From Anaerolineales bacterium UBA2395 (GTDB lineage: Bacteria; Chloroflexota; Anaerolineae; Anaerolineales; Villigracilaceae): DNA of 64,000 nt. Both the position numbers and the translations under genes were made by a program. Each line of letters begins with the position of its first letter. The first letter of the stretch is position 1. Location of the stretch: contig DDSH01000013.1 in NCBI GenBank assembly GCA_002343775.1, positions 1 to 64,000 on the forward strand. Reading direction: 5' to 3'. The notes below the pieces were generated by a model. That model did not search any database. It was not told where the DNA came from and saw nothing but the letters and a program-made list of their open reading frames with translations. Shown in pieces: positions 37,259 through 45,255 of this stretch.

Positions 37259-37861
37259 TTAGATCCAGCGGCGAACACTCATCTGGTACTTGCGGTAGTC
37301 CTCGCCATATTTCTCTGTGAGGAATGCTTCTTCCAGCCGCACTTGAACATGGATCAGGACAAAACCAAGTACGGTAACGGTCAGGGTGGCTGCAGTGGGC
37401 AATAACAATAGCAGCCCCACCAGCATAATCAGCATCCCCAGGAAGATGGGATTGCGCGAAATGCCGAACAAGCCATGCTGAACCAAAGTGGATTTGCTTT
37501 CTTCGTCAATGCCGATCCGCCACGAGTCGCCCATTTGGATTTGGGCGACCAACACCCAGATCAAAGCCAGTATGAGCAATGCGATCCCGATCACTGTCAA
37601 CGGGGAGGAAATCATCCATGTGATGGGCGAAAACCATTCATAATAACCTTCCAGGAAGGAGAACACGAACACGATCAGCGCGGTGGCGATCAGGGTCAGG
37701 CGGAATAGTTTGCCAACGAAGTCATGAACGGTATCGCCATTGCCAAGTTTGTAGGGGTTGATGCCTGTTCGTTTCCAGGCAATATACGAGCGCCAGAACA
37801 TGGCGAGTCCAAAGAACAGCAGGAAGTAAACGGGGAGAAAGATTTTCAAGAAGGTATCCAT
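37259..37861 (-). CDS. ICMT/PEMT-like membrane methyltransferase
   Basis: About five helices, then the family signature QHGLFGISRNPIFLGMLIML and EKYGEDYRKYQMSVRRWI. Start ATG 37861 is placed seven or so bases after GAG. It is the first gene of the ArsR-controlled operon (ICMT-like, ArsR, small protein, P1B ATPase). Why such enzymes recur beside metal ATPases is unknown. Confidence 0.8.
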   Translation of the reverse strand: MDTFLKIFLPVYFLLFFGLAMFWRSYIAWKRTGINPYKLGNGDTVHDFVGKLFRLTLIATALIVFVFSFLEGYYEWFSPITWMISSPLTVIGIALLILALIWVLVAQIQMGDSWRIGIDEESKSTLVQHGLFGISRNPIFLGMLIMLVGLLLLLPTAATLTVTVLGFVLIHVQVRLEEAFLTEKYGEDYRKYQMSVRRWI

Positions 37862-37871
37862 AGACATCTCT

Positions 37872-37899
37872 AAATAGTTGAATAGTTGCTCAACTATTT
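37872..37899. promoter_or_regulatory. ArsR-type operator
   Basis: Perfect inverted repeat AAATAGTTGA-N8-TCAACTATTT, just after the -10 box and before the ICMT-like gene. Size and TTGA/TCAA cores fit ArsR/SmtB operators; the regulator is the third sensor-bearing candidate in the operon at 36957. Confidence 0.75.
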
Positions 37900-37902
37900 G
37901 CA

Positions 37903-37931
37903 ATCATACCCCCTGCTTGAAGATTCGTCAA
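37903..37931 (-). promoter_or_regulatory. Promoter of the ICMT-ArsR-ATPase operon
   Basis: On the minus strand, TTGACG (37926-37931) and TATGAT (37903-37908) with 17 bases between. The -35 overlaps the last codons of the kinase gene upstream. The ArsR-type palindrome follows directly. Confidence 0.65.
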
Positions 37932-39382
37932 GATGGCAGTGTGAACCCAAACGTTGTTCCCTGCCCTGACTGACTTTCCGCCCGTACTTTCCCGCCGTGC
38001 GCCTCTACTAATTGTTTTACAATCGCCAGCCCAATCCCCGATCCGCCGCTGGCGCGTGAACGGGATTTGTCAGCGCGATAGAAGCGGTCAAAGACAAAGG
38101 GCAGATCATCAGGTGGAATGCCCTCACCTGTATCAGATACCGTGATGAGGAGGCTCTGGGTTTTATCGTTTCTGCATGTCACTGTAACCCGTCCCCCTGC
38201 AGGTGTGTGACGCAAAGCATTACTGAGCAGATTGCGAATTACCTGGGCGATACGGTCCGCGTCCACACTAATAGATGGCAAGTTGGGCGCAAGTTCCAAT
38301 GCGAGTTCAATCTGGCTGGATTGTGCCTGCAAACGGAACGGCTCGACTGCCCGCATAATGAGTTCAGCGGGATCGATCTTCACGCGTTCCAGCTTCAATT
38401 GACCCGCTTCCGCCAGCGAAAGCAATCTTAAATCCGAAACGAGACGAGTCAATAATGCTGCTTCATCCCGCAGTGTAGCAATTTCTTGTGGACTGGCGGG
38501 CAGGACTCCATCCAACATGGCTTCCAGATTCCCCTGAATCACCGTAAGCGGAGTGCGCAGTTCATGGGCGACATCCGCGATCAGATTGCGGCGCAATTCT
38601 TCATGTTGTGCAAGCGAGTCCGCCATTTGATTGAACGCAGTTGCCAGCGTACCAATTTCATCCTGCGCTTGTGTCGGAATACGTTGATGCAAATCTCCCG
38701 CCGCGATTTTTTGAGCGGCGGAGGTTAGTCGTTGTATAGGCGCAACGATATGAAAGAAAAGCAATGAGCCAAGCAGCAACGCAACAACCGCGGCGATGAT
38801 ACCCGCCCACCATGTGGACCGATTGACCGATGAGACAAATTCCCCAGCGGGGCTGGTTGCATTTGGACTCGCATAAACAGGCAGAAGCGTTCCCACCTGC
38901 TGATTTCCTGCAATGACAGGCACACCTGCTGCTAAATCCGCTGATGAAAGACTCTTTCCAACATCCTGCGCGGCGCTATCGGCGATAATCGTCCCCTGCG
39001 CGTCGGCAAGCAGGAGACGCACTCCCATCATGTTCCAGGGATTGGAGGCAGAACCCATCATATCGCCGCCCATTTCCATTCCATTTCCTTCCTGCCACAT
39101 GCCCCAGTTGTCCTCTCCCATCATCCCCATGCCATCATTCATCATGGATGTTCCCCAGGGATTATTGAGCAAGTTCTCCACACCCTGCCAATTCCCCTGA
39201 CGACTGTAATACTGGGCAAGAGTGGGGGCAAGTTGCTGCGCAAACACCCGTCCATTTTGATCGATGTATTGGCTGAATTGTGTCTGCGTCGAACGGCTGA
39301 CCAGGTAGGTGTCAATGCCGCCGCCGACCACAACCACCAATAAAAATGCACCCATTAGCTTGAGCCACAAACTACGCATCAT
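37928..39382 (-). CDS. Sensor kinase with Met-rich extracytoplasmic domain
   Basis: Membrane kinase: helix about 8-28, sensor about 29-195, helix about 196-217, HAMP, HisKA (IADVAHELRTPLTVIQGN), HATPase (NLLSNALRHT, DTGEGIP, GIGLAIV). Residues 80-119 of the sensor contain 12 Met and several Trp and Gly, a pattern fit for binding Cu(I) or Ag(I). The ATG overlaps the stop of the response-regulator gene. Copper sensing is inferred, helped by two adjacent Met-rich proteins. Confidence 0.88.
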   Translation of the reverse strand: MMRSLWLKLMGAFLLVVVVGGGIDTYLVSRSTQTQFSQYIDQNGRVFAQQLAPTLAQYYSRQGNWQGVENLLNNPWGTSMMNDGMGMMGEDNWGMWQEGNGMEMGGDMMGSASNPWNMMGVRLLLADAQGTIIADSAAQDVGKSLSSADLAAGVPVIAGNQQVGTLLPVYASPNATSPAGEFVSSVNRSTWWAGIIAAVVALLLGSLLFFHIVAPIQRLTSAAQKIAAGDLHQRIPTQAQDEIGTLATAFNQMADSLAQHEELRRNLIADVAHELRTPLTVIQGNLEAMLDGVLPASPQEIATLRDEAALLTRLVSDLRLLSLAEAGQLKLERVKIDPAELIMRAVEPFRLQAQSSQIELALELAPNLPSISVDADRIAQVIRNLLSNALRHTPAGGRVTVTCRNDKTQSLLITVSDTGEGIPPDDLPFVFDRFYRADKSRSRASGGSGIGLAIVKQLVEAHGGKVRAESQSGQGTTFGFTLPS

Positions 39383-40076
39383 GGCGAAACTCCGCAGAAA
39401 ACCGATAACCCACACCGAACACTGTTTCAATGAAGCGCGGCGCGCGGGCGTCGTCACCCAGTTTGGCGCGCAAGTTTTTGATGTGCTGATCCATCACACG
39501 CTCATACCCTTCATAAGCCACGCCCTGTGCGGCTTCGACCAACTGTAATCGGGTGAATGCCTGCCCTGGATGACGCATGAACGCGGCAAGAATCTCGAAT
39601 TCGGTTGGAGTCAGATCGAGGAGCTGGTCATCCTTGGTCGCGGTATGCGCTTCGAGGTCCAGAACGAGTGTATCGGCGCGCAGGATGGGCGGCGGCTGCA
39701 CCTGTCCCCGGCTTCGGCGCAGAACGACGCGCACGCGCGCCGTCACTTCGCGCGGACTGAACGGCTTGGTGACGTAATCATCCGCGCCCAATTCCAGCCC
39801 GATCAGTTTATCGCTCTCCTCACTGCGGGCAGTAAGCATGATGATAGGTGTATCCGTTTCGCGGCGGATCTGGCGGCAGACCTCCCAGCCGTCCACGTGC
39901 GGAAGGTGCAAATCCAGGATGACAAGATCGGGCTTTTCATGCCGAAAGGCTGGCATTGCCTGTGCGCCATCAGAGATGATGACAACCTGGTAGCCAGCCT
40001 GTTCGAGATACAACCGCAAGGTGCGGGTGATTTGCGCTTCGTCTTCAACGACCAAGATTTTGTCTGCCAAAACCAA
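39372..40076 (-). CDS. OmpR-family response regulator
   Basis: Receiver with EDEAQ, phospho-site LVILDLHLPH and DDYVTKPFSP; winged helix ending in IETVFGVGYRF. It is paired with the Met-rich kinase through overlapping stop and start, and is downstream of two Met-rich genes on the same strand that it may control. Confidence 0.93.
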   Translation of the reverse strand: MVLADKILVVEDEAQITRTLRLYLEQAGYQVVIISDGAQAMPAFRHEKPDLVILDLHLPHVDGWEVCRQIRRETDTPIIMLTARSEESDKLIGLELGADDYVTKPFSPREVTARVRVVLRRSRGQVQPPPILRADTLVLDLEAHTATKDDQLLDLTPTEFEILAAFMRHPGQAFTRLQLVEAAQGVAYEGYERVMDQHIKNLRAKLGDDARAPRFIETVFGVGYRFSAEFRHDA

Positions 40077-40097
40077 TCTCCTGCTATTCGAGCATGC

Positions 40098-40412
40098 CTA
40101 GGAAGGGGAAGACTGCTTTTGCGTTAGTGTGCGTACCAGCCAAAAAATGCCTCCGACGATGAGCGCAAGCACGCCAAGTGGAATGAGCCACATGAACGCC
40201 ATGCCGAGAAATCCAAAAGGCATTCCCCAACCGCCCATCATCATCGGCATGTACCCGCGATAACCCATCATGTTTCCGTAGCCGTTCCAGCCGTCACAGC
40301 CATAACCATAGGCGGAATTGTTCCATCCAAAGGGCATGAACATGCCACCAACCAAGCCAAGAGCAAACAGGGCGACTACGCCGATCACGATCCAGAGCGC
40401 GATATTTTTCAT
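40098..40412 (-). CDS. Small Met/Gly/Tyr-rich membrane protein
   Basis: A 104-residue protein: helix about 5-25, a loop rich in Gly, Tyr, Trp and Met (NMMGYRGYMPMMMGGWGM), then a helix about 70-92 and a polar tail. The loop could bind Cu(I) through Met thioethers. It sits between the cytochrome gene and the response regulator. No named family recognised. Confidence 0.7.
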   Translation of the reverse strand: MKNIALWIVIGVVALFALGLVGGMFMPFGWNNSAYGYGCDGWNGYGNMMGYRGYMPMMMGGWGMPFGFLGMAFMWLIPLGVLALIVGGIFWLVRTLTQKQSSPS

Positions 40413-40449
40413 TGTATCATCTCCTTATTGTTGTTTATTTTTGAAATGG

Positions 40450-41196
40450 TTAGTTGTTTTGAGTGCCCGCTGCGATCCAATCCAAAATGGTTTGGATTTC
40501 TGCTGGAGTGAGGGGCGCGCTGCGGAAAGGCATGTAGCCGCTGTACACGTAGTAAGCAAGGCGGCTGTTGTAGACATCGCCAGGGATAATGACTGCGCCA
40601 CTGGCGCCGCCTTTCAGTGCGTTCTCATATGTATCGAGATACAAGCCGTTCGTCCCGCCGTGACAGGCGACACATCGCGCTACAAAGATGGGCTGAACGT
40701 TATCTCTGAATGAAATGGATATTGAGGGAGTGGGAGAAGTCGGTGAACTGTTTGGCACAGTCGGCGTAAGGTTCCAGTTAGGGTTAGCCTGCCAGCCACT
40801 GCCATTTCCGTTCATCATGCCGCCATGCATACCACTCCAGTTATTGTCGTTCCAATCGTGCATCATGCCCCAGCCTTGTTGTCCCTGTTGTGAGTAGTTC
40901 GGATTCGTCATCCAACCATGCTCCCATTCTCCCTCTGGACTCATCATCCACCAGCCTGGTCTCCACTGTCCCTGCGGAGGAATGGCGGGCGGTGTCGCTT
41001 GTGGAATGGATGTTGCTTGGAATTGTTGCGGAACTATCGTCGGTTGAATCTGTTGTGGAACGAATGTCGGTTGGGCAAATTGTTGCACTGGGGCGCTGAT
41101 GGCGCGCATCTGTGTGATGAAAGTTCCTGCCATGAACCCGCCCACCAGTACGGTTCCAGCCGCGACCAGTCCGAGAAGGATTTTTACGAATTTCAT
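40450..41196 (-). CDS. c-type cytochrome-like protein with Met/Trp/Gln-rich region
   Basis: ATG 41196 follows a GGAG site; the longer frame would run into the divergent regulator gene. N-terminal helix (about 5-25), a Pro/Gln linker, a Met/Trp/Asn-rich region (about 75-140), then one haem-binding motif CVACHGG (about 175) and a possible Met ligand in GYMPFRSAPLT near the end. An exported mono-haem cytochrome. It is first of a minus-strand set with the Met-rich membrane protein and the two-component pair. Confidence 0.82.
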   Translation of the reverse strand: MKFVKILLGLVAAGTVLVGGFMAGTFITQMRAISAPVQQFAQPTFVPQQIQPTIVPQQFQATSIPQATPPAIPPQGQWRPGWWMMSPEGEWEHGWMTNPNYSQQGQQGWGMMHDWNDNNWSGMHGGMMNGNGSGWQANPNWNLTPTVPNSSPTSPTPSISISFRDNVQPIFVARCVACHGGTNGLYLDTYENALKGGASGAVIIPGDVYNSRLAYYVYSGYMPFRSAPLTPAEIQTILDWIAAGTQNN

Positions 41197-41285
41197 GGGG
41201 CATCTCCTGTTTGTGAAGTTACGCACAGGATAATCCCCAGATATATAGAAGTTGTGTAGAACAAGTGAAAAAGCCGTATAAATCC

Positions 41286-41313
41286 TTGACAGTTTCTCCT
41301 CTCGGGGTAAAAT
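41286..41313 (+). promoter_or_regulatory. Promoter of the cmtR-like cassette
   Basis: TTGACA (41286-41291) and TAAAAT (41308-41313), 16 bases apart. The downstream palindrome overlaps the -10 box. Confidence 0.72.
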
Positions 41314-41339
41314 ATCATTAAGTACTGATATAATGATAT
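41312..41339. promoter_or_regulatory. ArsR/CmtR-type operator
   Basis: Perfect inverted repeat ATATCATTA-N10-TAATGATAT between the -10 box and ATG 41348 of the regulator gene. Probable autoregulatory site. Confidence 0.72.
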
Positions 41340-41347
41340 GAGGAACT

Positions 41348-41701
41348 ATGATTATGATCTCTGCACCTTCCAAAACCGACCTCCAAGCCAAACTATTCCG
41401 CGGCTTCGGCGATCCGTCTCGTCTGGGAATTCTCGATGCGCTACGCAATGGCCCACTCACGGTGAGCGAAATCGTCGAGGCGACCGGCCTCTCGCAGCCT
41501 AATGTCTCGAACCATCTGGGCTGTTTGCGCGACTGCGGCCTTGTGGTCGCTGAGCAGGAGGGCCGCTATGTCACCTATCATTTGAGCGATGATCGAGTGG
41601 GTGAACTGTTGGCTCTGGCTGAATCGCTTCTGGCGGATGTCGCGCGCGGGGTCTATGAATGTACTCGTTACAACATCCCGCGGACAGAAAGTCGCAAGTA
41701 G
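41348..41701 (+). CDS. cmtR: CmtR-type Cd/Pb-sensing ArsR regulator
   Basis: A 117-residue winged-helix repressor (FGDPSRLGILDALRNGPLTV, SQPNVSNHLGCLRDCGLV). Cys59, Cys63 and Cys105 match in spacing the Cys57/Cys61/Cys102 metal site of mycobacterial CmtR, which senses Cd and Pb. It heads a plus-strand cassette with lspA and a P1B ATPase, and a palindrome lies at its promoter. Confidence 0.88.
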   Translation: MIMISAPSKTDLQAKLFRGFGDPSRLGILDALRNGPLTVSEIVEATGLSQPNVSNHLGCLRDCGLVVAEQEGRYVTYHLSDDRVGELLALAESLLADVARGVYECTRYNIPRTESRK

Positions 41702-41703
41702 AT

Positions 41704-42204
41704 ATGAAACTGCAACTTCGTTTTCTCATTGCACTACTTATTGCTCTTGCAGTTGATGGGCTGACCAAAACCTGGGCCGAAAGGACTCTGTCGCTTTATA
41801 CCCCCATCCCTCTCATCGGACAATTCTTTCGTTTGACGTTGGGCTACAACACAGGTGTGGCATTTGGATTGTTCGCGAATGGCGGGATTGGACCACTGAT
41901 ACTCACGGGACTCATCATTATCGTCCTGGCAGTTTGGATGGTGCGCGCGCTGCGTGCGGGTGAGATTCCGCCTGTTGCAGCCTTTCCCATTGGGATGATT
42001 CTCGGTGGCGCAGTAGCCAACTTTGTAGATCGCCTACCCGATGGCCGCGTCACAGACTTTCTGGATATGGGCTGGAGCGCGGCTCGCTGGCCGACTTTCA
42101 ACCTGGCAGATGGTTTTATCGTGCTCGGCGTCTCTCTCTTGATGCTGACAATTTCCAAACAAAGCCGCGATGATGCTCTTGTGGGTGAAGAATCTTTCAC
42201 ATGA
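41704..42204 (+). CDS. lspA: Lipoprotein signal peptidase
   Basis: Membrane aspartyl protease that cuts lipoprotein signal peptides. Four helices; catalytic motifs YNTGVAFGLF and GGAVANFVDRLPDGRVTDFLDM with both Asp residues. It starts three bases after the cmtR-like gene. A cassette copy of lspA next to a metal-sensing regulator recalls the Pb/Cd operons that carry a PbrC-type peptidase, so this may be an accessory copy. Confidence 0.92.
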   Translation: MKLQLRFLIALLIALAVDGLTKTWAERTLSLYTPIPLIGQFFRLTLGYNTGVAFGLFANGGIGPLILTGLIIIVLAVWMVRALRAGEIPPVAAFPIGMILGGAVANFVDRLPDGRVTDFLDMGWSAARWPTFNLADGFIVLGVSLLMLTISKQSRDDALVGEESFT

Positions 42205-42296
42205 CGGGGTCGAGAATGAAAGTGGGCCAAGTCCCGCCGATTGTTTGTTGGTTATCAAAACAATTTTACGATTTTATCTGATAAGGAGAATAGAAC

Positions 42297-42977
42297 ATGA
42301 ACGATGATCGCACCAACTATATTCCTGCCCTGCGATATGAATGGCTGACTGGTCTCTATGACACTGTGATGGACAAGTTAATGCATGAAACTGAGTTCAA
42401 GCAAGCTCTTGTTCGTCAGGCTCGGCTTGCTAAAAATCATCGCGTTCTGGATTTGGGTTGCGGAACAGCAACACTTACGCTCATCATCAAGCAATCTTTC
42501 CCCAATACGGAAGTGACTGGCTTGGATGGTGATCCCAAGGCCCTTGGAATCGCGAAAGAGAAGATTTCCAGATCTGGTCTAAACATTACTCTCGACGAAG
42601 GTATGGCATTTGATCTGCCATATCCCGACAACTCGTTTGATCGTGTGTTTTCTGGTTTGCTCTTCCATCACCTGACGCGTGAGGATAAGGAGCGCACTTT
42701 AAAAGAAGTATATCGAGTCCTGCGACCTGGCGGTGAATTACATGTAGCAGACTGGGGAAAGGCAAATAGTGTGAAAATGCGGCTGGCTTTCTTTCTGGTG
42801 CAATTTTTGGACGGTTTCAGTACAACTTCTGACAACGTGAATGGGCTGCTGCCGGTGTTTTTTAACAAAGCTGATTTTCAGGATGTCACGGAGACGGCTC
42901 GATATGCAACGATTTTCGGCACTATGTCGCTGTACAAATCCAGAAAGCCCGCTCATTCGTTCATGACTGCTACATGA
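42297..42977 (+). CDS. SAM-dependent methyltransferase
   Basis: Class I methyltransferase with motif I VLDLGCGTATLTL, an acidic end of strand two (GLDGDPKAL), and FDRVFSGLLFHHL, PGGELHVADWG. AGGAG lies before ATG 42297. Small-molecule or lipid substrate unknown. Its stop is followed in an overlapping frame by a stretch matching the end of an ICMT-like protein. Confidence 0.88.
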   Translation: MNDDRTNYIPALRYEWLTGLYDTVMDKLMHETEFKQALVRQARLAKNHRVLDLGCGTATLTLIIKQSFPNTEVTGLDGDPKALGIAKEKISRSGLNITLDEGMAFDLPYPDNSFDRVFSGLLFHHLTREDKERTLKEVYRVLRPGGELHVADWGKANSVKMRLAFFLVQFLDGFSTTSDNVNGLLPVFFNKADFQDVTETARYATIFGTMSLYKSRKPAHSFMTAT

Positions 42978-43018
42978 AACGGACAGGACGTTTCTTGCCA
43001 CGGAGATCAGCCCAATGA
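42974..43018 (+). pseudogene. Remnant of an ICMT-like C-terminus
   Basis: A short frame overlapping the methyltransferase stop reads MKRTGRFLPRRSAQ. Its first ten residues equal those at 43722 (MKRTGRFLPR), which end a longer ICMT-like remnant. Base identity is lower than protein identity, so the copies are old. Confidence 0.4.
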
Positions 43019-43650
43019 CATTCTACATTGTCATCAGTCTACTTCTAGTGGTTTTAGTGTTGGCGAACCTGTGGTGGCGGTGGGTAAGCCGTCGCCACTC
43101 CATGCCCTGTCCGACTTTCTTTGCCGGGGCATTGGAAAGCCCATTAATGAACTGGCTGATAAGCACACAGACAACCCTGGATCGCATTGGGCTGCGACCG
43201 GGACAGCGCGTATTGGAAGTGGGCCCTGGCCCGGGCCGGCTGCTCATCCCTGCCGCCCGGCGAGTGCTGCCCGGCGGCGAAGTTATCGGCTTGGACATCC
43301 AGCCTGGAATGATTGAACGGCTCAAAGCGCGTGCAGCACAGGCTGGCGTGTCGAACCTGACGCCAATCCTGGGCGATGCAACGCAATCGCATTTTCCGCC
43401 AGATTATTTTGACGTGATTTATTTCTGCACCGTGTTGGGCGAAATCCCAGACCGGGCAGCAGCGCTGCATCAATGCCAAGCGGCGCTAAAACCCGGTGGT
43501 CTGCTTTCGATCACGGAAATCTTCCCCGACCCGCACTATCAATCGCGAACGACGGTGCAGCGGTTGGCAGAGTCGGTGGGCTTTCAACTGCAAGCCATAC
43601 ATGGATCATGGTACTTTTTCACGGCGAACTTTGTGAAAGCATATGTGTGA
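43015..43650 (+). CDS. SAM-dependent methyltransferase, membrane-anchored
   Basis: N-terminal helix (about 3-20), then class I methyltransferase motifs RVLEVGPGPGRLLIPAA, GLDIQPGMIERL, and FDVIYFCTVLGEIPD. Different from its neighbour at 42297. Substrate unknown. A broken ICMT-like gene end follows directly. Confidence 0.85.
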   Translation: MTFYIVISLLLVVLVLANLWWRWVSRRHSMPCPTFFAGALESPLMNWLISTQTTLDRIGLRPGQRVLEVGPGPGRLLIPAARRVLPGGEVIGLDIQPGMIERLKARAAQAGVSNLTPILGDATQSHFPPDYFDVIYFCTVLGEIPDRAAALHQCQAALKPGGLLSITEIFPDPHYQSRTTVQRLAESVGFQLQAIHGSWYFFTANFVKAYV

Positions 43651-43763
43651 TCGTTCTCCTCCGCATCCAGCGTGAAGAGCGCGCGATGATCGAAAAATTC
43701 GGCGACGCGTATCGCGAGTATATGAAGAGGACGGGGCGCTTCTTGCCGCGAGTGATACGTTGA
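43647..43763 (+). pseudogene. Remnant of an ICMT-like methyltransferase C-terminus
   Basis: The frame reads VIVLLRIQREERAMIEKFGD, then AYREYMKRTGRFLPRVIR and a stop, the classical last 40 residues of an ICMT/PEMT-type protein. The catalytic upstream part is absent; it is cut where the methyltransferase at 43015 ends. This looks like a deletion or replacement scar. Confidence 0.65.
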
Positions 43764-43831
43764 AAGGCGGCCATGTTCAACGGCCAATGATGTCGAAAGT
43801 TAAAACTCAAATTGGAAACAAGTCAGGAGAC

Positions 43832-45199
43832 ATGACTTTGAGCGAGAATACTCTACAGTTGTTGCTCGACGTGCGCAAAGCCAGACAGCAAGGGCCGGCT
43901 ACGATAAAGCAGCGGCAGCGCAAACGCCTTGCCGAGATGGTGGCCTATGCACGTGCCAACTCACCCTACTATCGCGAGCTTTACAAAGGCTTGCCTGAGC
44001 GGGTCGAGGATCCAACCTTGCTGCCGATCACCGACAAGAAGAAGCTGATGGCGCGTTTTGACGACTGGGTCACCGACCATGAGGTGACGCTTGAGAAGGC
44101 TCGTCACTTCGTTGAAAACCCCAATCTGTTCGGAAAGCAATTTTTGGGCAAGTACCTTGTAGTAACAACGTCTGGAACTACCGGGACTCACGGTATCTTT
44201 CTTGCAGACAGGCGATCCCTTTCCGTGGTCGGGCCACTCTTCTTAAACATGTTGCACGCCTGGCTCGGTGTCCGCAACATCCTCCGGATCATCACCGCCG
44301 GCGGACGCATCGGATTAGTTCTTGCAATGGGCACTCCAACCGCCACCGGCGTCGGCATTAGTTACTTCGGTGCGCGGCTCGGCAGAATGTTATGTCCCCT
44401 GTCGGTACGCGCTCCCCTATCTGATCTTGTGGCTGAACTCAACACATTTCAGCCCCTCATTCTCGTAAGTTATGGGACTGTAATGAAATTGCTTGCCAAC
44501 GAACAAGAATCCGGCCGTCTGCACATCAAGCCGGTACTGATTATCGTGACAGCTGAAGGACTGGCTCTGAACGAATATGACCGCATTGCCAGTGTGTTCA
44601 ACGCCAAAGTTGGTAATATGTATGCTTCCTCTGAGTGCCCTTTCATGAGTTATAGCTGCGAACACGGATGGCTGCACGTCAATAGCGACTGGGTGGTGCT
44701 CGAGCCGGTTGATGCTGACTACCAGCCTGTGCCGCCCGGTATACAATCGTACACGGTTCTCGTCAGCAACCTCGCCAACCGGGTGCAACCGATCCTGCGC
44801 TACGACCTCGGCGACAGCGTCCTGGAGCGCCCCGATCCTTGCCCGTGCGGGAACCCGCTGCCTGCGATCCGCGTGCAAGGTCGCGCCGCTGATATGCTTG
44901 TCTTTCCTACGGATCATGGTGAACGGATTACGGTTCCGCCGCTGCTGTTCGGCACCTCGATTTATCACATCCCAGGCATCGAGCAGTTCCAGGTCTTGCA
45001 GACCGCGCCGTTGAGCCTGCGCGTGCGCCTGCGCCTGGCACATGACTCCGAGCCGAATCGCGTGTGGGATGCGGTGCATACCGAGATCACATGCCTGCTC
45101 GCCAACCATAAGCTCAATCACGTTACACTCGAGCACGCCGATGAACCGCCGGAGCAAACGCCAGGCGGCAAGTACCGCGAGGTAATTTCGTTACGTTAA
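43832..45199 (+). CDS. PaaK-like adenylate-forming ligase
   Basis: Resembles phenylacetate-CoA ligase / coenzyme F390 synthetase. N-terminal helical part with ANSPYYRELYKGLP, phosphate-binding loop VVTTSGTTGTHG, ASSECPFMSYSCEHGWLHVN, and LRYDLGDSV with CPCGNPLPAIRVQGRAADML. ATG 43832 has AGGAG eight bases before it, so it is chosen over earlier starts. Acid substrate unknown. Its place in a Cd/Pb cassette is odd. Confidence 0.85.
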   Translation: MTLSENTLQLLLDVRKARQQGPATIKQRQRKRLAEMVAYARANSPYYRELYKGLPERVEDPTLLPITDKKKLMARFDDWVTDHEVTLEKARHFVENPNLFGKQFLGKYLVVTTSGTTGTHGIFLADRRSLSVVGPLFLNMLHAWLGVRNILRIITAGGRIGLVLAMGTPTATGVGISYFGARLGRMLCPLSVRAPLSDLVAELNTFQPLILVSYGTVMKLLANEQESGRLHIKPVLIIVTAEGLALNEYDRIASVFNAKVGNMYASSECPFMSYSCEHGWLHVNSDWVVLEPVDADYQPVPPGIQSYTVLVSNLANRVQPILRYDLGDSVLERPDPCPCGNPLPAIRVQGRAADMLVFPTDHGERITVPPLLFGTSIYHIPGIEQFQVLQTAPLSLRVRLRLAHDSEPNRVWDAVHTEITCLLANHKLNHVTLEHADEPPEQTPGGKYREVISLR

Positions 45200-45255
45200 G
45201 TAGAGCACTTGTTGCTCCGTTAGATTTACACATTTACCTGCATAGGAGTAAACCA

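Noticed and set aside
43473..43763. Complete 96-codon gene
   Set aside because: Only its last 38 codons resemble a protein (ICMT end); the first part is an out-of-frame reading of the methyltransferase gene.
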